Shown here: positions 42,679 to 51,470 of the stretch, in pieces | How the letters are laid out: every line of letters starts with the position of its first letter | Numbering within the stretch: position 1 is the stretch's first letter | Assembly: GCF_000308515.1 (NCBI RefSeq) | Contig: NZ_BAFV01000116.1 | Location: forward strand, 1 to 54,968 | From: Nocardia carnea NBRC 14403 | GTDB taxonomy: Bacteria; Actinomycetota; Actinomycetes; Mycobacteriales; Mycobacteriaceae | Direction: 5' to 3' | Length of the DNA stretch: 54,968 nt | The notes under the pieces: generated by a model | Told to the model about the DNA's origin: nothing | The model's input: only the letters and a program-made list of their open reading frames with translations | Databases searched by the model: none | Translations under genes and position numbers: made by a program

Positions 42679-43508
42679 CCGAAACCGTCGAAACAACACA
42701 GCATCCGAGACCTCCCGAGGGCGACTGGCTGGGTACGAAGTTCCTGCGGTTCGATCGCGAAGGCCCGTTCGGAGTCTGCACCCTCGACCGGCCCGAGGCG
42801 CGCAATGCGATGACACCGGCAATGTACTTCGGCATCAAATACGCGGTCACGCACGTGGGTTCCGATCCCGACCTGGCCGGTTTGTTGATCACCGGCACCG
42901 GCGATGTCTTCGCTCCCGGCGGCGATATGGGCGGTGGTGGTGGCGACAACTGGATGACCTTCGGTCGCGCACTGGGTATGGACGCGCTGCCCTTCGACAC
43001 GTTGCGTCAATCGGCAAAACCCGTGGTGGCCGCTGTCAACGGGTTGTGCCAGGGTGGTGGCCTCCAGATCGCCTTGTGCGCGGATATGGCCGTCGTCAGC
43101 GACAGGGCCACTTTCCGGGTCCCCGAGCTCTACCGCGGGATTGCGGACACGTACTACAGCCATATGCTGGCCCGGCTCATCGGACCGGTCCGAACCCGCG
43201 ACCTGATGTTCACCGGACGCACCCTGTCGGCCCGGGAGGCGCTGGACTGGGGCATGATCGCCCGCGTCGTCCCGCACGACGACCTGCCCGCCGCCGCCCG
43301 CGAGGTGCTCGCGCAGTGTTGCCGCACCGCACCGGGCGCCCGCACGGTGATCAAATCCAGTCTGGACAACTACATCGGCCTCTACGACCGCATCGGAATG
43401 CAGGCCGGGCTGGGCGCGCCCGAATCGATCGAGGGCTTCCGCGCCTTCAAAGAGCGCCGATCCCCGGACTGGGTGCACCCGGAATTGCGACTCGACGGAC
43501 GTCTCTAG
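42675..43508 (+). CDS. Enoyl-CoA hydratase/isomerase (crotonase) family
   Basis: 277-aa crotonase. The oxyanion-hole segments are LITGTGDVFAPGGDMG and NGLCQGGGLQ, and the acid residue of VPELYRGIAD occupies a catalytic Glu position. The Gly-rich GGGGGDNW insertion after the first loop is unusual. Start ATG 42675 overlaps the SnoaL stop, with AAGGAGA upstream. Likely hydrates or isomerises a CoA ester of the neighbouring pathway; the pair is divergent from the CoA-transferase operon and may share its operators. Confidence 0.9.
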   Translation: MTETVETTQHPRPPEGDWLGTKFLRFDREGPFGVCTLDRPEARNAMTPAMYFGIKYAVTHVGSDPDLAGLLITGTGDVFAPGGDMGGGGGDNWMTFGRALGMDALPFDTLRQSAKPVVAAVNGLCQGGGLQIALCADMAVVSDRATFRVPELYRGIADTYYSHMLARLIGPVRTRDLMFTGRTLSAREALDWGMIARVVPHDDLPAAAREVLAQCCRTAPGARTVIKSSLDNYIGLYDRIGMQAGLGAPESIEGFRAFKERRSPDWVHPELRLDGRL

Positions 43509-43532
43509 AGCCTGTCCTGTATTTCATCTATT

Positions 43533-43559
43533 TCATCGCAGCTCTCCTGGCTGCGATGA
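43533..43559. terminator. Bidirectional terminator hairpin
   Basis: 10-bp stem (TCATCGCAGC/GCTGCGATGA) with a 7-nt loop between the convergent crotonase and LLM genes. Confidence 0.75.
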
Positions 43560-43577
43560 CCTGGCACCGGATGGTGG

Positions 43578-44567
43578 TCAGAACCAGTGGTCGGCGAGCA
43601 ATTCCAGGGAACGCTGCCGCACCGCGGGGTCATAGGCGTAGGTGACGGTGATGAGTTCGTCGGCGCCGGTGCGCTCGACGAACTCCGCCAGTTCCCGCAC
43701 GACCGTCTGCGGCGCACCGACCGCCTTGATGCGCAGCATCGCGTGATCACGGCCGCCCTGTGCGGCAATCTGTTCCGGGTCGACGGGTGGCTGGAGCTTG
43801 CGGCGCCGGCCGCTGTGGAGATCGAGGAACATCTGCTCCAGCGTGGTGAACTCGCGCTCGGCGTCGGCGTCCGTCGGCGCCACCATGACGTTGATGCCCG
43901 CCATCAGGTACGGCTCGGTGATCTGCGCGGTGGGCGCGGAATCGGAGAATGTGTCCCGGTAGACCTGGACGGCCTCGTCCAATTGATCGGGCGCGAAGTG
44001 CGAGGCGAGAGCGAACGGTAGGCCGAGCTGACCGGCGATGGAGGCTCCGTTGACGGTCGAACCCAGGACCCAGATGGGGACCTCGGTGCCCGCGGAGACA
44101 GCCGAAACGATCGGGGCACTCCGGGCGGTTCCGTCCGCGCCGAACCAGCCCTGCAGATCGTAGATGTTCTCCGCGAAAGCCTGCGGTTCGCTGGAGGACC
44201 GGCTCAGCGCACGAGCGGTCATCATATCCGTGCCCGGGGCCCGGCCCAGACCCAGATCGATCCGGTCGCCGTACATATTGGCGAGGGTCCCGTACTGCTC
44301 GGCAACCATCAGTGGCGCATGGTTGGGGAACATCACACCGCCGGAGCCCACCCGGATCCGTTCGGTCACCGAGGCCGCTTGTGCGATCAGCAGCGAAGTG
44401 GCGCTGGCGGCGAGGTTGGCGGTGTTGTGATGCTCGGCGAACCAGAGCCGGCGGTAGCCGAGCCGATCTGCTGTCCGGGCGGCGTCCATCGAAGCGGCAA
44501 TACCGTCGCGGGCCGTCGAGCCTTCGGGGATGGAGACAAGATCGAGAATGCTCAATGGCACGGACAC
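43578..44567 (-). CDS. LLM-class (luciferase-like) flavin-dependent oxidoreductase, MsnO8-like
   Basis: 329-aa TIM-barrel flavoprotein. The start SVPLSILDLVSIPEG, then RLWFAEHHN, GVMFPNHAPLMVAEQYGTL and GRAPGTD are typical of the non-luminous, MsnO8-type subgroup with FMN or F420 cofactor. These act as monooxygenases or reductases; substrate unknown. It is not LuxA or LuxB despite the LuxC/LuxE-like genes 15 kb away. 88 nt downstream of the LysR gene on the same strand. Confidence 0.88.
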   Translation of the reverse strand: MSVPLSILDLVSIPEGSTARDGIAASMDAARTADRLGYRRLWFAEHHNTANLAASATSLLIAQAASVTERIRVGSGGVMFPNHAPLMVAEQYGTLANMYGDRIDLGLGRAPGTDMMTARALSRSSSEPQAFAENIYDLQGWFGADGTARSAPIVSAVSAGTEVPIWVLGSTVNGASIAGQLGLPFALASHFAPDQLDEAVQVYRDTFSDSAPTAQITEPYLMAGINVMVAPTDADAEREFTTLEQMFLDLHSGRRRKLQPPVDPEQIAAQGGRDHAMLRIKAVGAPQTVVRELAEFVERTGADELITVTYAYDPAVRQRSLELLADHWF

Positions 44568-44655
44568 TGGCGCGGCTTCCTCACGTTGACGACGTTGAAT
44601 GTTGCCATGTCAACCATCGGGACCCGGGGTTGTATTCCGCGATCCGGCCGGGGCC

Positions 44656-45612
44656 CTAGCGTCTGCGCCCGCGGGCCGGCTTCTTTCCGGAGGGTGCCGG
44701 CTTCTTCTTGGACGGGCCCGGTTTCTTCGCCGGGCGCGGTCCCTTCCCCGTGGGCTGCGGCTTCCGCTGTTCCGGTTCGGTGCGCTTTCCGGCGGGTGAC
44801 CGGGAGCTGTGCTCCGAGCGGCCGCGTACTACGCCGACGAACTCCTCCACCGAATCGGTCGTCCGGTCCGAGAGCCAGGCCAGGGCGATTTCGGTATCGC
44901 CGGTATCGGTCACCGTGCGGTAGATGAGGTCGCGCCGGTGGTGCAGGCGGGCGATCGAATGAGGCACGATGGCGACGCCGACTCCGGCGGCGACGAGTTC
45001 GAGGGCGCCTTTGACCGCGTCGATATCGGCGGTGTCCTGCAGGCGCTCGTCCGCGAGATCGGCCAGGGCGACCTCCTCGAACAGTGAGATCTCGTGATCC
45101 TTGGGGGCCACGACAACGGGCAGCTCGCGGTAGAGCGGGATCGCGTTCATACCCGCCCGGTCGATCGGCAGGCGGACGAAGCACATATCGACGCGGCCTT
45201 CGCGCAGCGCCGCCTCCTGGTCGGCCTGGGCAAGGGCGACCAGGTCGAGCGGGGTATCCGGAAACCGCCGGCCCCAGATCCGCTCCCATTTGGTGACGGT
45301 GACGCCGGGTACGAACCCGACGCGCAGCGTGGCGGGGGGAGTGGCCGCTGTGTCGTCTGCCGCGTTCTCGCTACCCGCGATGATGTCGCGCGCTTCCCGC
45401 AACAGTTCCTGTCCGGCATCGGTCAGCTGGGTCGGCTGGGCGCCGGGTACGAACAGTTTCGTACCGAGTTCGGTCTCCAGTTCGATGACGGTGTGGCTGA
45501 GCTTCTGGCGGGAGATATGCAATGCCTTCGCGGCGCGTGCGAAATGCAGTTCCTCCGCGACTGCGGTGAACCAGCGCAGACGCTGCACATCGATCGAGGA
45601 GAACCGGCTCAT
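44656..45612 (-). CDS. LysR-family regulator with Lys/Pro-rich tail
   Basis: 318-aa LysR regulator. The winged HTH spans QRLRWFTAVAEELHFARAAKALHISRQKLSHTVIELE at the N-terminus, and the effector domain begins LRVGFVPGV. The last 45 residues are a disordered, strongly basic tail rich in Lys and Pro (PAKKPGPSKKKPAPSGKK), reminiscent of histone-like extensions. I chose MSRFSSIDV at 45612. Divergent from the DUF5997 gene across 61 nt, a pairing I recall as frequent in actinobacteria. Confidence 0.9.
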   Translation of the reverse strand: MSRFSSIDVQRLRWFTAVAEELHFARAAKALHISRQKLSHTVIELETELGTKLFVPGAQPTQLTDAGQELLREARDIIAGSENAADDTAATPPATLRVGFVPGVTVTKWERIWGRRFPDTPLDLVALAQADQEAALREGRVDMCFVRLPIDRAGMNAIPLYRELPVVVAPKDHEISLFEEVALADLADERLQDTADIDAVKGALELVAAGVGVAIVPHSIARLHHRRDLIYRTVTDTGDTEIALAWLSDRTTDSVEEFVGVVRGRSEHSSRSPAGKRTEPEQRKPQPTGKGPRPAKKPGPSKKKPAPSGKKPARGRRR

Positions 45613-45673
45613 ACCGGCAAGCGTATGGCACCGCGGAGTCCGGACCGGCTCGGCGGCCCGATACGCTGTGGCG

Positions 45674-46084
45674 GTGAGCCTGGACAAGAAACCGCAGATG
45701 ATGAAGCCGCTGACCGCGGCGAACAAGCTCGGCATCTATCTTCCGGCGGCTCCCGAAGAGTTCCGCAACCGCCCGATCTCCCGGGCCGAGCTGGAAGAGC
45801 TCCGGACGAACCCGCCGCAGTGGCTCACCGATCTGCGCCGCACCGGCCCGTTCCCGCGTGACATCGTGGCCCGCAAGCTCGGTATCTCCAACAGTGGCCT
45901 GACCCGGGCGGGAGTGTCGGACTCGCTCACCGCCGACGAGATCGCCGCGTTCCTCGCGGATCCGCCGGAGTGGCTGATCCGCGAACGCGAAAGTTATGCC
46001 GCTGTGCGCGCCGAAGAGGAGCGGGTGCAGGCCAAGGAAGCCGAACGCCGCGCGGCGACCAACCGGGCGGCGAAGGGCTACTAG
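45674..46084 (+). CDS. DUF5997-family protein
   Basis: 136-aa small protein of unknown function, recognisable by KPLTAANKLGIYLPAAPEEFRNRPISRAELEEL near the start. Mostly helical, with a charged C-terminal helix (RAEEERVQAKEAERRAATNRA). It is divergent from the LysR gene, which may regulate it or be modulated by it. GTG 45674 is chosen; an internal ATG a few codons later is possible. Its stop overlaps the convergent membrane-protein gene by 4 nt. Confidence 0.8.
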   Translation: MSLDKKPQMMKPLTAANKLGIYLPAAPEEFRNRPISRAELEELRTNPPQWLTDLRRTGPFPRDIVARKLGISNSGLTRAGVSDSLTADEIAAFLADPPEWLIRERESYAAVRAEEERVQAKEAERRAATNRAAKGY

Positions 46085-46782
46085 CGCGCCGCGCGGCGGA
46101 CGCGAACCCAAGGCCAGGTCATCAGCGCCCATACGATGAGTAGCAGGACGGCGACGGTACCCAGGTACCAGGGCCACGGTCCGAGCACATCGAGCAGCGA
46201 TGGGGTCCCGGGTTTCCGGTTGACGAACCCGTAATTGGTGCCGGCGAGGGAGTTGAAGACGAAGGTCACCCCGACCCATGCCACGGTGGCGGCCACGGCG
46301 AACCGATAGCTGCGCCAGTCCGGGTGCATACCCACGCCCCAGGTGAGGTATATCGCCGCCCAGACGACGAGCAGGTGGATCGCCCAGAACGCCAGGAACT
46401 CGTACTGCGGGAAATCGGGACTCTCGAGTGCCGGCGACACGAGTGCCTGCGTACTCAACGTCAGGCACCAGTAGTAGGTCAGCGCGTACGCCCAGCGTCG
46501 ATGCGACCACAATGCGTAGCCGGCCGTGAGGGTCGCCAGATCGGTCAGGCGCAGCGGAACCGAGCGTTCGACGGCCGGGGGAAACATCAGGAACAGGTAG
46601 ATCACCAGATACAGAACCAAGGTCACCGCACCGAATGCCCGGCTGAAGCGGCGTGCCGTCGCAGTATTGCGTTGCCTGCGCCCGAGCAGTACGACCGCCA
46701 CTGCGCCCGCGGCGAATACGACGAGCACGATCCAGTGCGACAGTCCGTACGCGGAGAACTCCCTCGCCGTCGATGGCTGCAC
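46081..46782 (-). CDS. YwaF-like (TIGR02206-type) multi-pass membrane protein
   Basis: 233-aa membrane protein with about six or seven hydrophobic segments. Motifs FSAYGLSHW, YYWCLTLSTQALVSPAL, FWAIHLLVVWAAIYLTWG and TNYGFVNRKPGTPSLLDVLGPWPWY match the family. Function is unknown. A short basic tail ends the protein. It converges on and overlaps DUF5997 by 4 nt. Confidence 0.82.
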   Translation of the reverse strand: MQPSTAREFSAYGLSHWIVLVVFAAGAVAVVLLGRRQRNTATARRFSRAFGAVTLVLYLVIYLFLMFPPAVERSVPLRLTDLATLTAGYALWSHRRWAYALTYYWCLTLSTQALVSPALESPDFPQYEFLAFWAIHLLVVWAAIYLTWGVGMHPDWRSYRFAVAATVAWVGVTFVFNSLAGTNYGFVNRKPGTPSLLDVLGPWPWYLGTVAVLLLIVWALMTWPWVRVRRAAR

Positions 46783-46883
46783 GCCTGGTCACTCTAATGG
46801 GGCAGCACGGTTTCGCCTTCCACATCGGCGCCGCCGCTGCCGGGGTGTGTCCGTCGCCCGGCGCCGGTGACCAGCGGCCGGGA

Positions 46884-47483
46884 TCAGGTGCTCAGCAAGG
46901 TCCGGGCGACGAGGGTGATCTGCTGTACGGCACGGTCGCTGGTGCCGGTGGGCTGGAACAGGTGGCTCAGGGCGAGGCGGACGATCGCTTCCACTCTGGT
47001 GCCCAGATCGTCGTCGGCGAAGTTCTCGAGCCCGTACTGGGCCCGCACGATGGCGGTGAATGCGGCGGAAGCGCGGCCGAGGACGGGTTCCGGTTCGGTC
47101 ATCAGTGTGGGCAGCAGCGCGGTGTCGGCGCCGGAGCGGCCCGCCAGAACGACTTTGAGCAGGGTGTTGTCGGCCGCCGCGCGCAATAGGTAATCGGCCG
47201 CGGCGGTGATCCCGGCAAGCAGGTCGTGGGGTTCGGTGGCGACGGTTTCGGTGACGCCGGCGAGGAAAGTGTCGAGCTCGGCGGCGACGACGACCTCTGC
47301 CAGTTCCTGTTTGGTGCCGATCTCCTTGTAGAGCACGGGCCGGCTCACACCGACTTCCTTGGCGATGCGGGACATGTTCACCGCTCCCCAGCCTTCGGTG
47401 CAGGCCAGCCGGCGTGCGCTGTCGATGATGCGCGCACGCAACAGGACGCGCATTTCGCTGTGGAAGTTCGGGGCGTCGGCCAC
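46884..47483 (-). CDS. TetR/AcrR family regulator of the alkane locus (AlkX-like)
   Basis: 199-aa TetR protein. The chosen GTG start gives VADAPNFHSEMRVLLRARIIDSA, after which the HTH MSRIAKEVGVSRPVLYKEIG follows. It is divergent from alkB, and the alkB promoter holds a perfect 8-5-8 palindrome just downstream of the -10 box. AlkX-type TetRs repress alkB in related actinobacteria and respond to fatty acids; assignment here rests on context. An ATG at 47519 is an alternative start. Confidence 0.87.
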   Translation of the reverse strand: MADAPNFHSEMRVLLRARIIDSARRLACTEGWGAVNMSRIAKEVGVSRPVLYKEIGTKQELAEVVVAAELDTFLAGVTETVATEPHDLLAGITAAADYLLRAAADNTLLKVVLAGRSGADTALLPTLMTEPEPVLGRASAAFTAIVRAQYGLENFADDDLGTRVEAIVRLALSHLFQPTGTSDRAVQQITLVARTLLST

Positions 47484-47521
47484 GGCAGCCAGCCTACACT
47501 GCGCGGTCGCATGACCCATCG

Positions 47522-47550
47522 TTGACAATTCTGCCGATGGTGTCTGTAAT
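47522..47550 (+). promoter_or_regulatory. alkB promoter (-35/-10)
   Basis: TTGACA, a 17-nt spacer and TGTAAT: near-ideal housekeeping-sigma promoter for the alkane genes, ending 117 nt before the alkB start codon. Confidence 0.75.
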
Positions 47551-47553
47551 GAA

Positions 47554-47574
47554 TACACTTTATTGGAAAGTGTA
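47554..47574. promoter_or_regulatory. TetR-type operator at the alkB transcription start
   Basis: Perfect palindrome TACACTTT-ATTGG-AAAGTGTA starting 4 nt after the -10 box, so it should cover the +1 position and block RNA polymerase when bound. Confidence 0.8.
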
Positions 47575-47666
47575 AACAGTCGAGGTGGGTGGCTGCCCCG
47601 CTATCGGCCGGTCCGGTGGTCGCGATCGGCGGGTGCCGGTACCCGGGAAGACGAGGAGGGGCGACG

Positions 47667-48893
47667 ATGACGACGTCCGCAAAACAACATTCCCCCGATG
47701 CGGAAACCACGCCCTGGCGCGACCGCAAACGCTATCTGTGGCTACTCGGACTGGTCGCGCCCACAGCGCTCCTGCTCGCCGCGGCACTGGTGTGGACGTT
47801 CAACCAGCTGGGCTGGCAACCGGTGGCACCCGTGTGGTGGTGGATCGGCCCGCTGCTGGTTTACGTGCTGTTGCCGATACTGGACCAGTTCTTCGGCCCG
47901 GACGGTCAGAACCCGCCGGATGAGGCGATGGAGCAATTGGAGCACGACCGGTACTACCGCTACTGTGTCTACGCCTTCATCCCGTTCCAGCTGATCAGCC
48001 TCGTCTTCGCCGCATACCTGTGGACCGCGGCGGATCTGTCGTGGCTGGGCATCGACGGTGGACTCGGGTTGTGGTCGCAGATCGGGGTCGCGCTGACGGT
48101 CGGGGCGATGGGCGGCGTCGGCATCAACACCGCCCACGAACTCGGTCACAAAAAACAAACACTCGAACGCTGGTTGTCGAAGATCACGCTGGCGCAGACC
48201 GGGTACGGGCACTTCTACATCGAACACAACCGCGGCCACCACGTCCGGGTCGCCACACCCGAAGATCCGGCCAGTGCCCGGTTCGCCGAATCCTTCTGGA
48301 CCTTCCTGCCTCGCAGCGTATGGGGAAGCCTGCGGTCGGCGTGGTCATTGGAGCGAACCCGGTTGCGGCGTATGGGCAAAGGTCCGTGGACCCTGCGTAA
48401 CGATGTCCTGAACGCCTGGTCGATGACCGTGCTGCTGTGGGGTGGGCTGGCCGTGGTGTTCGGTCCGGGCATCCTGCCCTTCTTGCTGATCCAGGCCGTC
48501 TACGGATTTTCGCTGCTGGAAACGGTGAACTATCTCGAGCATTACGGACTGCTCCGGCAGCGCACCGCCTCGGGCCGCTACGAACGCTGTACCCCGGAGC
48601 ACAGCTGGAACTCCGACCATATCGTCACCAATATCTTCCTCTACCACCTGCAGCGGCACAGCGACCACCACGCGAACCCCACTCGCCGCTACCAGACCCT
48701 GCGCAGTATGGACGGCGCCCCCAACCTGCCGAGCGGTTACGCGAGCATGATCACCCTGGCCTACTTCCCGCCGCTGTGGCGGCGGGTGATGGACCACCGG
48801 GTCCTGGACCATTACCGCGGCGATATCACCAGGGTGAACATCCAGCCCGGCAAACGCGACCGCGTGCTTGCCGAATACGGGAGCGCGAGCTGA
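47667..48893 (+). CDS. alkB: Alkane 1-monooxygenase AlkB
   Basis: 408-aa membrane di-iron hydroxylase that converts n-alkanes to 1-alkanols. All histidine boxes are present: HELGHKK, EHNRGHH and LQRHSDHH, plus the AlkB-specific NYLEHYGL. About six membrane segments come before and between them. The start MTTSAKQ is preceded by GAGGAGGGG. No rubredoxin domain is fused at the C-terminus; two rubredoxin genes follow directly. Regulated by the promoter and palindrome at 47522-47574. Confidence 0.97.
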   Translation: MTTSAKQHSPDAETTPWRDRKRYLWLLGLVAPTALLLAAALVWTFNQLGWQPVAPVWWWIGPLLVYVLLPILDQFFGPDGQNPPDEAMEQLEHDRYYRYCVYAFIPFQLISLVFAAYLWTAADLSWLGIDGGLGLWSQIGVALTVGAMGGVGINTAHELGHKKQTLERWLSKITLAQTGYGHFYIEHNRGHHVRVATPEDPASARFAESFWTFLPRSVWGSLRSAWSLERTRLRRMGKGPWTLRNDVLNAWSMTVLLWGGLAVVFGPGILPFLLIQAVYGFSLLETVNYLEHYGLLRQRTASGRYERCTPEHSWNSDHIVTNIFLYHLQRHSDHHANPTRRYQTLRSMDGAPNLPSGYASMITLAYFPPLWRRVMDHRVLDHYRGDITRVNIQPGKRDRVLAEYGSAS

Positions 48894-49072
48894 TGGCCGC
48901 CTACCTCTGCCCGGTCTGCGACTACCGCTACGACGAGGGCACCGGCGCGCCCCGGGAAGGATTCCCGGCGGGAACGGCGTGGTCGGCGATTCCCGGCGAT
49001 TGGTGCTGCCCCGATTGCGGAGTGCGGGAGAAACCGGACTTCGAACCCGTCGACCTGCCGGAAGGACGCTGA
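48893..49072 (+). CDS. rubA: Rubredoxin 1 (AlkG/RubA-type)
   Basis: 59-aa iron protein with the paired ligands CPVC and CPDC, starting MAAYLCPVCDYRYDEG. Its ATG overlaps the alkB stop by one base (TGATG). In two-rubredoxin loci one copy (AlkG1-type) often does not transfer electrons to AlkB in complementation tests while the other (AlkG2-type) does. The RubA/RubB labels here follow gene order only. Confidence 0.93.
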   Translation: MAAYLCPVCDYRYDEGTGAPREGFPAGTAWSAIPGDWCCPDCGVREKPDFEPVDLPEGR

Positions 49073-49073
49073 T

Positions 49074-49259
49074 ATGACCACCGGATACAAGCTCTTCCAA
49101 TGCGTGCAATGCGGTTTCGAATACGACGAGGAACTGGGCTGGCCCGCGGACGGTATCGCGCCCGGAACCCGGTGGGAGGATATCCCCGACGACTGGTCGT
49201 GCCCGGATTGCGGTGCGGCGAAAAGCGATTTCTTCATGGTGGAGGTCAGCCGCCCCTGA
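49074..49259 (+). CDS. rubB: Rubredoxin 2 (AlkG2/RubB-type)
   Basis: 61-aa rubredoxin, CVQC and CPDC ligand pairs, with the WEDIPDDWSCPDCG block typical of AlkG2-type donors to AlkB. Starts 2 nt after rubA with GAAGGA upstream. No rubredoxin reductase gene follows; a strong terminator does. The reductase must be encoded elsewhere. Confidence 0.94.
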   Translation: MTTGYKLFQCVQCGFEYDEELGWPADGIAPGTRWEDIPDDWSCPDCGAAKSDFFMVEVSRP

Positions 49260-49307
49260 CGATCGTCGCTGACTGCTCGCGTCGAGGCGCGCGAGATCAT
49301 CCGGCGA

Positions 49308-49342
49308 GATGGGCCCCGGTCCCTGGTGGATCGGGGCCCATC
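49308..49342. terminator. Strong terminator after the alk operon
   Basis: 15-bp stem (one G-T pair) beginning GATGGGCCCC and ending GGGGCCCATC, with a 5-nt loop CTGGT, 49 nt after rubB. Confidence 0.8.
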
Positions 49343-49756
49343 GCTGTCGGTGGATTCGATTGTCGTGCAAAAGCAGTCGTGGGGGCGGTATCGGCAGGTA
49401 GCATCCAGCGGCGGCCGGCGATCGGGCTGCCCGCGCGTTTACGTTGTCCGGCAGGAGGGTTCGAGCAGTGAGATCGAAATACCAACGGGCACAATGACGT
49501 CCCGCCGAGGCGAAGCCTGTACCGGTCTGGAAAACTGAAGCGCGGCGAGTCTCGTCCGCGCACCGATGGGCTCGTGATATCGACCGAGCTGCAGCGACAG
49601 GAGGAGGGGGATGAATCTCTGCGGCGTCATCGCCGGAAATGGCCGGCGGCATCACGTCCGGATCTTCCCGCGACCGGACAACTGCCGGCTCGGCACGTAG
49701 TTGAACCGAACCGCTGTGACCCTCCCACGGCGACTCATCGAAAGGCAGGTCCCACG
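49343..49756. other. Non-coding leader region before the monooxygenase
   Basis: About 410 nt with no convincing gene. Promoter and 5' leader of the BVMO gene are expected here, but I see no clear boxes or dyads. Confidence 0.45.
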
Positions 49757-51400
49757 ATGACCACGACCTCGGAGCGTTCCGCATCCTCGACCGGGCAGGA
49801 GGTGCGCGAGATCGACGCAGTCGTCGTCGGAGCCGGATTCGCCGGCCTTCACATGCTGCACAAGTTACGTGGACTCGGACTTTCGGTGCAGGTGTACGAA
49901 GCGGGCGACGGGCTCGGCGGTACGTGGTACTGGAACCGCTATCCGGGCGCACGCGTCGATGTGAAAAGCATGTACTACAACTACTCCTTCGATCCCGAGC
50001 TCGAGCAGGAGTGGGAGTGGACGGAGAAGTTGCCGCCGCAGCCGGAACTGCTTCGCTACATCAATCACGTCGCGGACCGTTTCGATCTGCGTAAGGACGT
50101 GCAGCTACGCACCCGGGTCACCGATGCGGTCTACGACGAGTCCGCCGCGCGATGGCGGGTCACGACCGATCGGGGCGAGGTCGTCTCGGCGCGGTTCGCG
50201 ATCATGGCGACAGGCTGCCTGTCGGTGCCGAAAATGGTGGAAATACCGGGTATCGAGAAGTTCCGGGGCCGCAGCTTCCACACCGGCAACTGGCCCGAAC
50301 AGGACGTGGACTTCACCGGCCGACGGGTCGCGGTGATCGGTACCGGTTCCTCCGGAGTGCAGGTCATTCCGCTCGTGGCCGAAGCGGCCGAGCAGCTCAC
50401 CGTGTTCCAGCGGACCGCGAACTATGTTCTGCCCGCCGGTAATCACGCCCTCGATCCCGAGTTCCAGCGCGATATCAAGTCGCGCTATCGCGAGGTGCGC
50501 AAGGCCAACCGGGAATCGTCGTTCGGCATCGCGCGGCCCGAAGCCACCAAGGGGGCGCTCGAGGTGAGTGAAGAGGAGCGGAATGCCTTCTATCGGGCGG
50601 TATGGGAGGACAAGGACAGCGAGCTGGTGAGCATGCTGACCGGATTCACCGACACACTCGCCGACGAAGCCTCCAACGAAACTGCCGCCCAGTTCATCCG
50701 CGACCGCATCGCCGAGATCGTGACGGATCCGGCCACCACCGAACTACTCCAGCCCACCGGCCTGTTCGGCGTCAAACGCCCGGTACTGGGCACGAACTAC
50801 TACGAAACCTTCAACCGCCCCAATGTTCGGCTCGTGGACGTACGCGCGACGCCGCTCACCGAGGTCACCGAGTCCGGACTCGGGACGACACGCGAAAGTT
50901 TCGAGTTCGACGACATCATCTACGCCACCGGGTACGACGCGATGACCGGTGCGCTGAACGCGATCGATATCCGCGGCCGCGGTGGTGTGTCGTTGCGGGA
51001 GAAGTGGGCCGACGGGCCCGTAACCTACCTCGGTCTCACCGTATCGGGCTTTCCGAACCTTTTCACGGTCACCGGTCCGGGGAGTCCGTCGGTTCTGTCG
51101 AACATGATGGTGTCCATCGAACAGCACGTCGACTGGATCGCGGACGCGATCGAAACGATGCGGTCCAAAGGCGTTACGGCCATGGAGGCCCGAACCGGTG
51201 CGGAGCAGGAATGGACGCGGCACGTCGACGAAGCCGGCAATATGACGCTCTATCCGAAGGTGGACTCGTGGTACGTGGGTTCGAATGTGCCCGGTAAGCC
51301 GAGGGTGATGTACGCATACATCGGCGGTGTCGGAGCGTATCGCGAAAAATGCGAACAGGTCGCCGCCGACGACTACGACGGATTCACTCTGACACAGTGA
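49757..51400 (+). CDS. Baeyer-Villiger-type flavin monooxygenase
   Basis: 547-aa FAD/NADPH enzyme that inserts oxygen next to a ketone. FAD-binding GAGFAGL begins at Gly25, the NADPH-binding motif is GTGSSGVQ, and the type I BVMO fingerprint is FRGRSFHTGNWP (169-180). DGLGGTWYWNRYPGARVDVKS matches cyclohexanone/cyclopentanone-monooxygenase-like enzymes. Start MTTTSERS at 49757. It stands alone after the alk terminator; with AlkB it might take part in subterminal oxidation of alkanes via ketones, or it may act on cyclic ketones. Confidence 0.93.
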   Translation: MTTTSERSASSTGQEVREIDAVVVGAGFAGLHMLHKLRGLGLSVQVYEAGDGLGGTWYWNRYPGARVDVKSMYYNYSFDPELEQEWEWTEKLPPQPELLRYINHVADRFDLRKDVQLRTRVTDAVYDESAARWRVTTDRGEVVSARFAIMATGCLSVPKMVEIPGIEKFRGRSFHTGNWPEQDVDFTGRRVAVIGTGSSGVQVIPLVAEAAEQLTVFQRTANYVLPAGNHALDPEFQRDIKSRYREVRKANRESSFGIARPEATKGALEVSEEERNAFYRAVWEDKDSELVSMLTGFTDTLADEASNETAAQFIRDRIAEIVTDPATTELLQPTGLFGVKRPVLGTNYYETFNRPNVRLVDVRATPLTEVTESGLGTTRESFEFDDIIYATGYDAMTGALNAIDIRGRGGVSLREKWADGPVTYLGLTVSGFPNLFTVTGPGSPSVLSNMMVSIEQHVDWIADAIETMRSKGVTAMEARTGAEQEWTRHVDEAGNMTLYPKVDSWYVGSNVPGKPRVMYAYIGGVGAYREKCEQVAADDYDGFTLTQ

Positions 51401-51408
51401 CCGAGGAC

Positions 51409-51455
51409 CTACCCCGGGTGGCGGGCGCCGCACGACGCCCACCACCCGGAGGTAG
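51409..51455. terminator. Bidirectional terminator hairpin
   Basis: Long stem: CTACC/GGTAG outside, CCGGGTGG/CCACCCGG in the middle, GGGCG/CGCCC inside, with small mismatches. Lies between the convergent BVMO and P450 genes. Confidence 0.75.
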
Positions 51456-51470
51456 CCGTACGTACCGCTG

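Noticed and set aside
26200..44567. Bioluminescence system made of LuxE-like, LuxC-like and the LLM luciferase-like protein
   Set aside because: The LLM protein is of the non-luminous MsnO8-like type, lies 15 kb away on another transcript, and luxA/luxB/luxD are absent.
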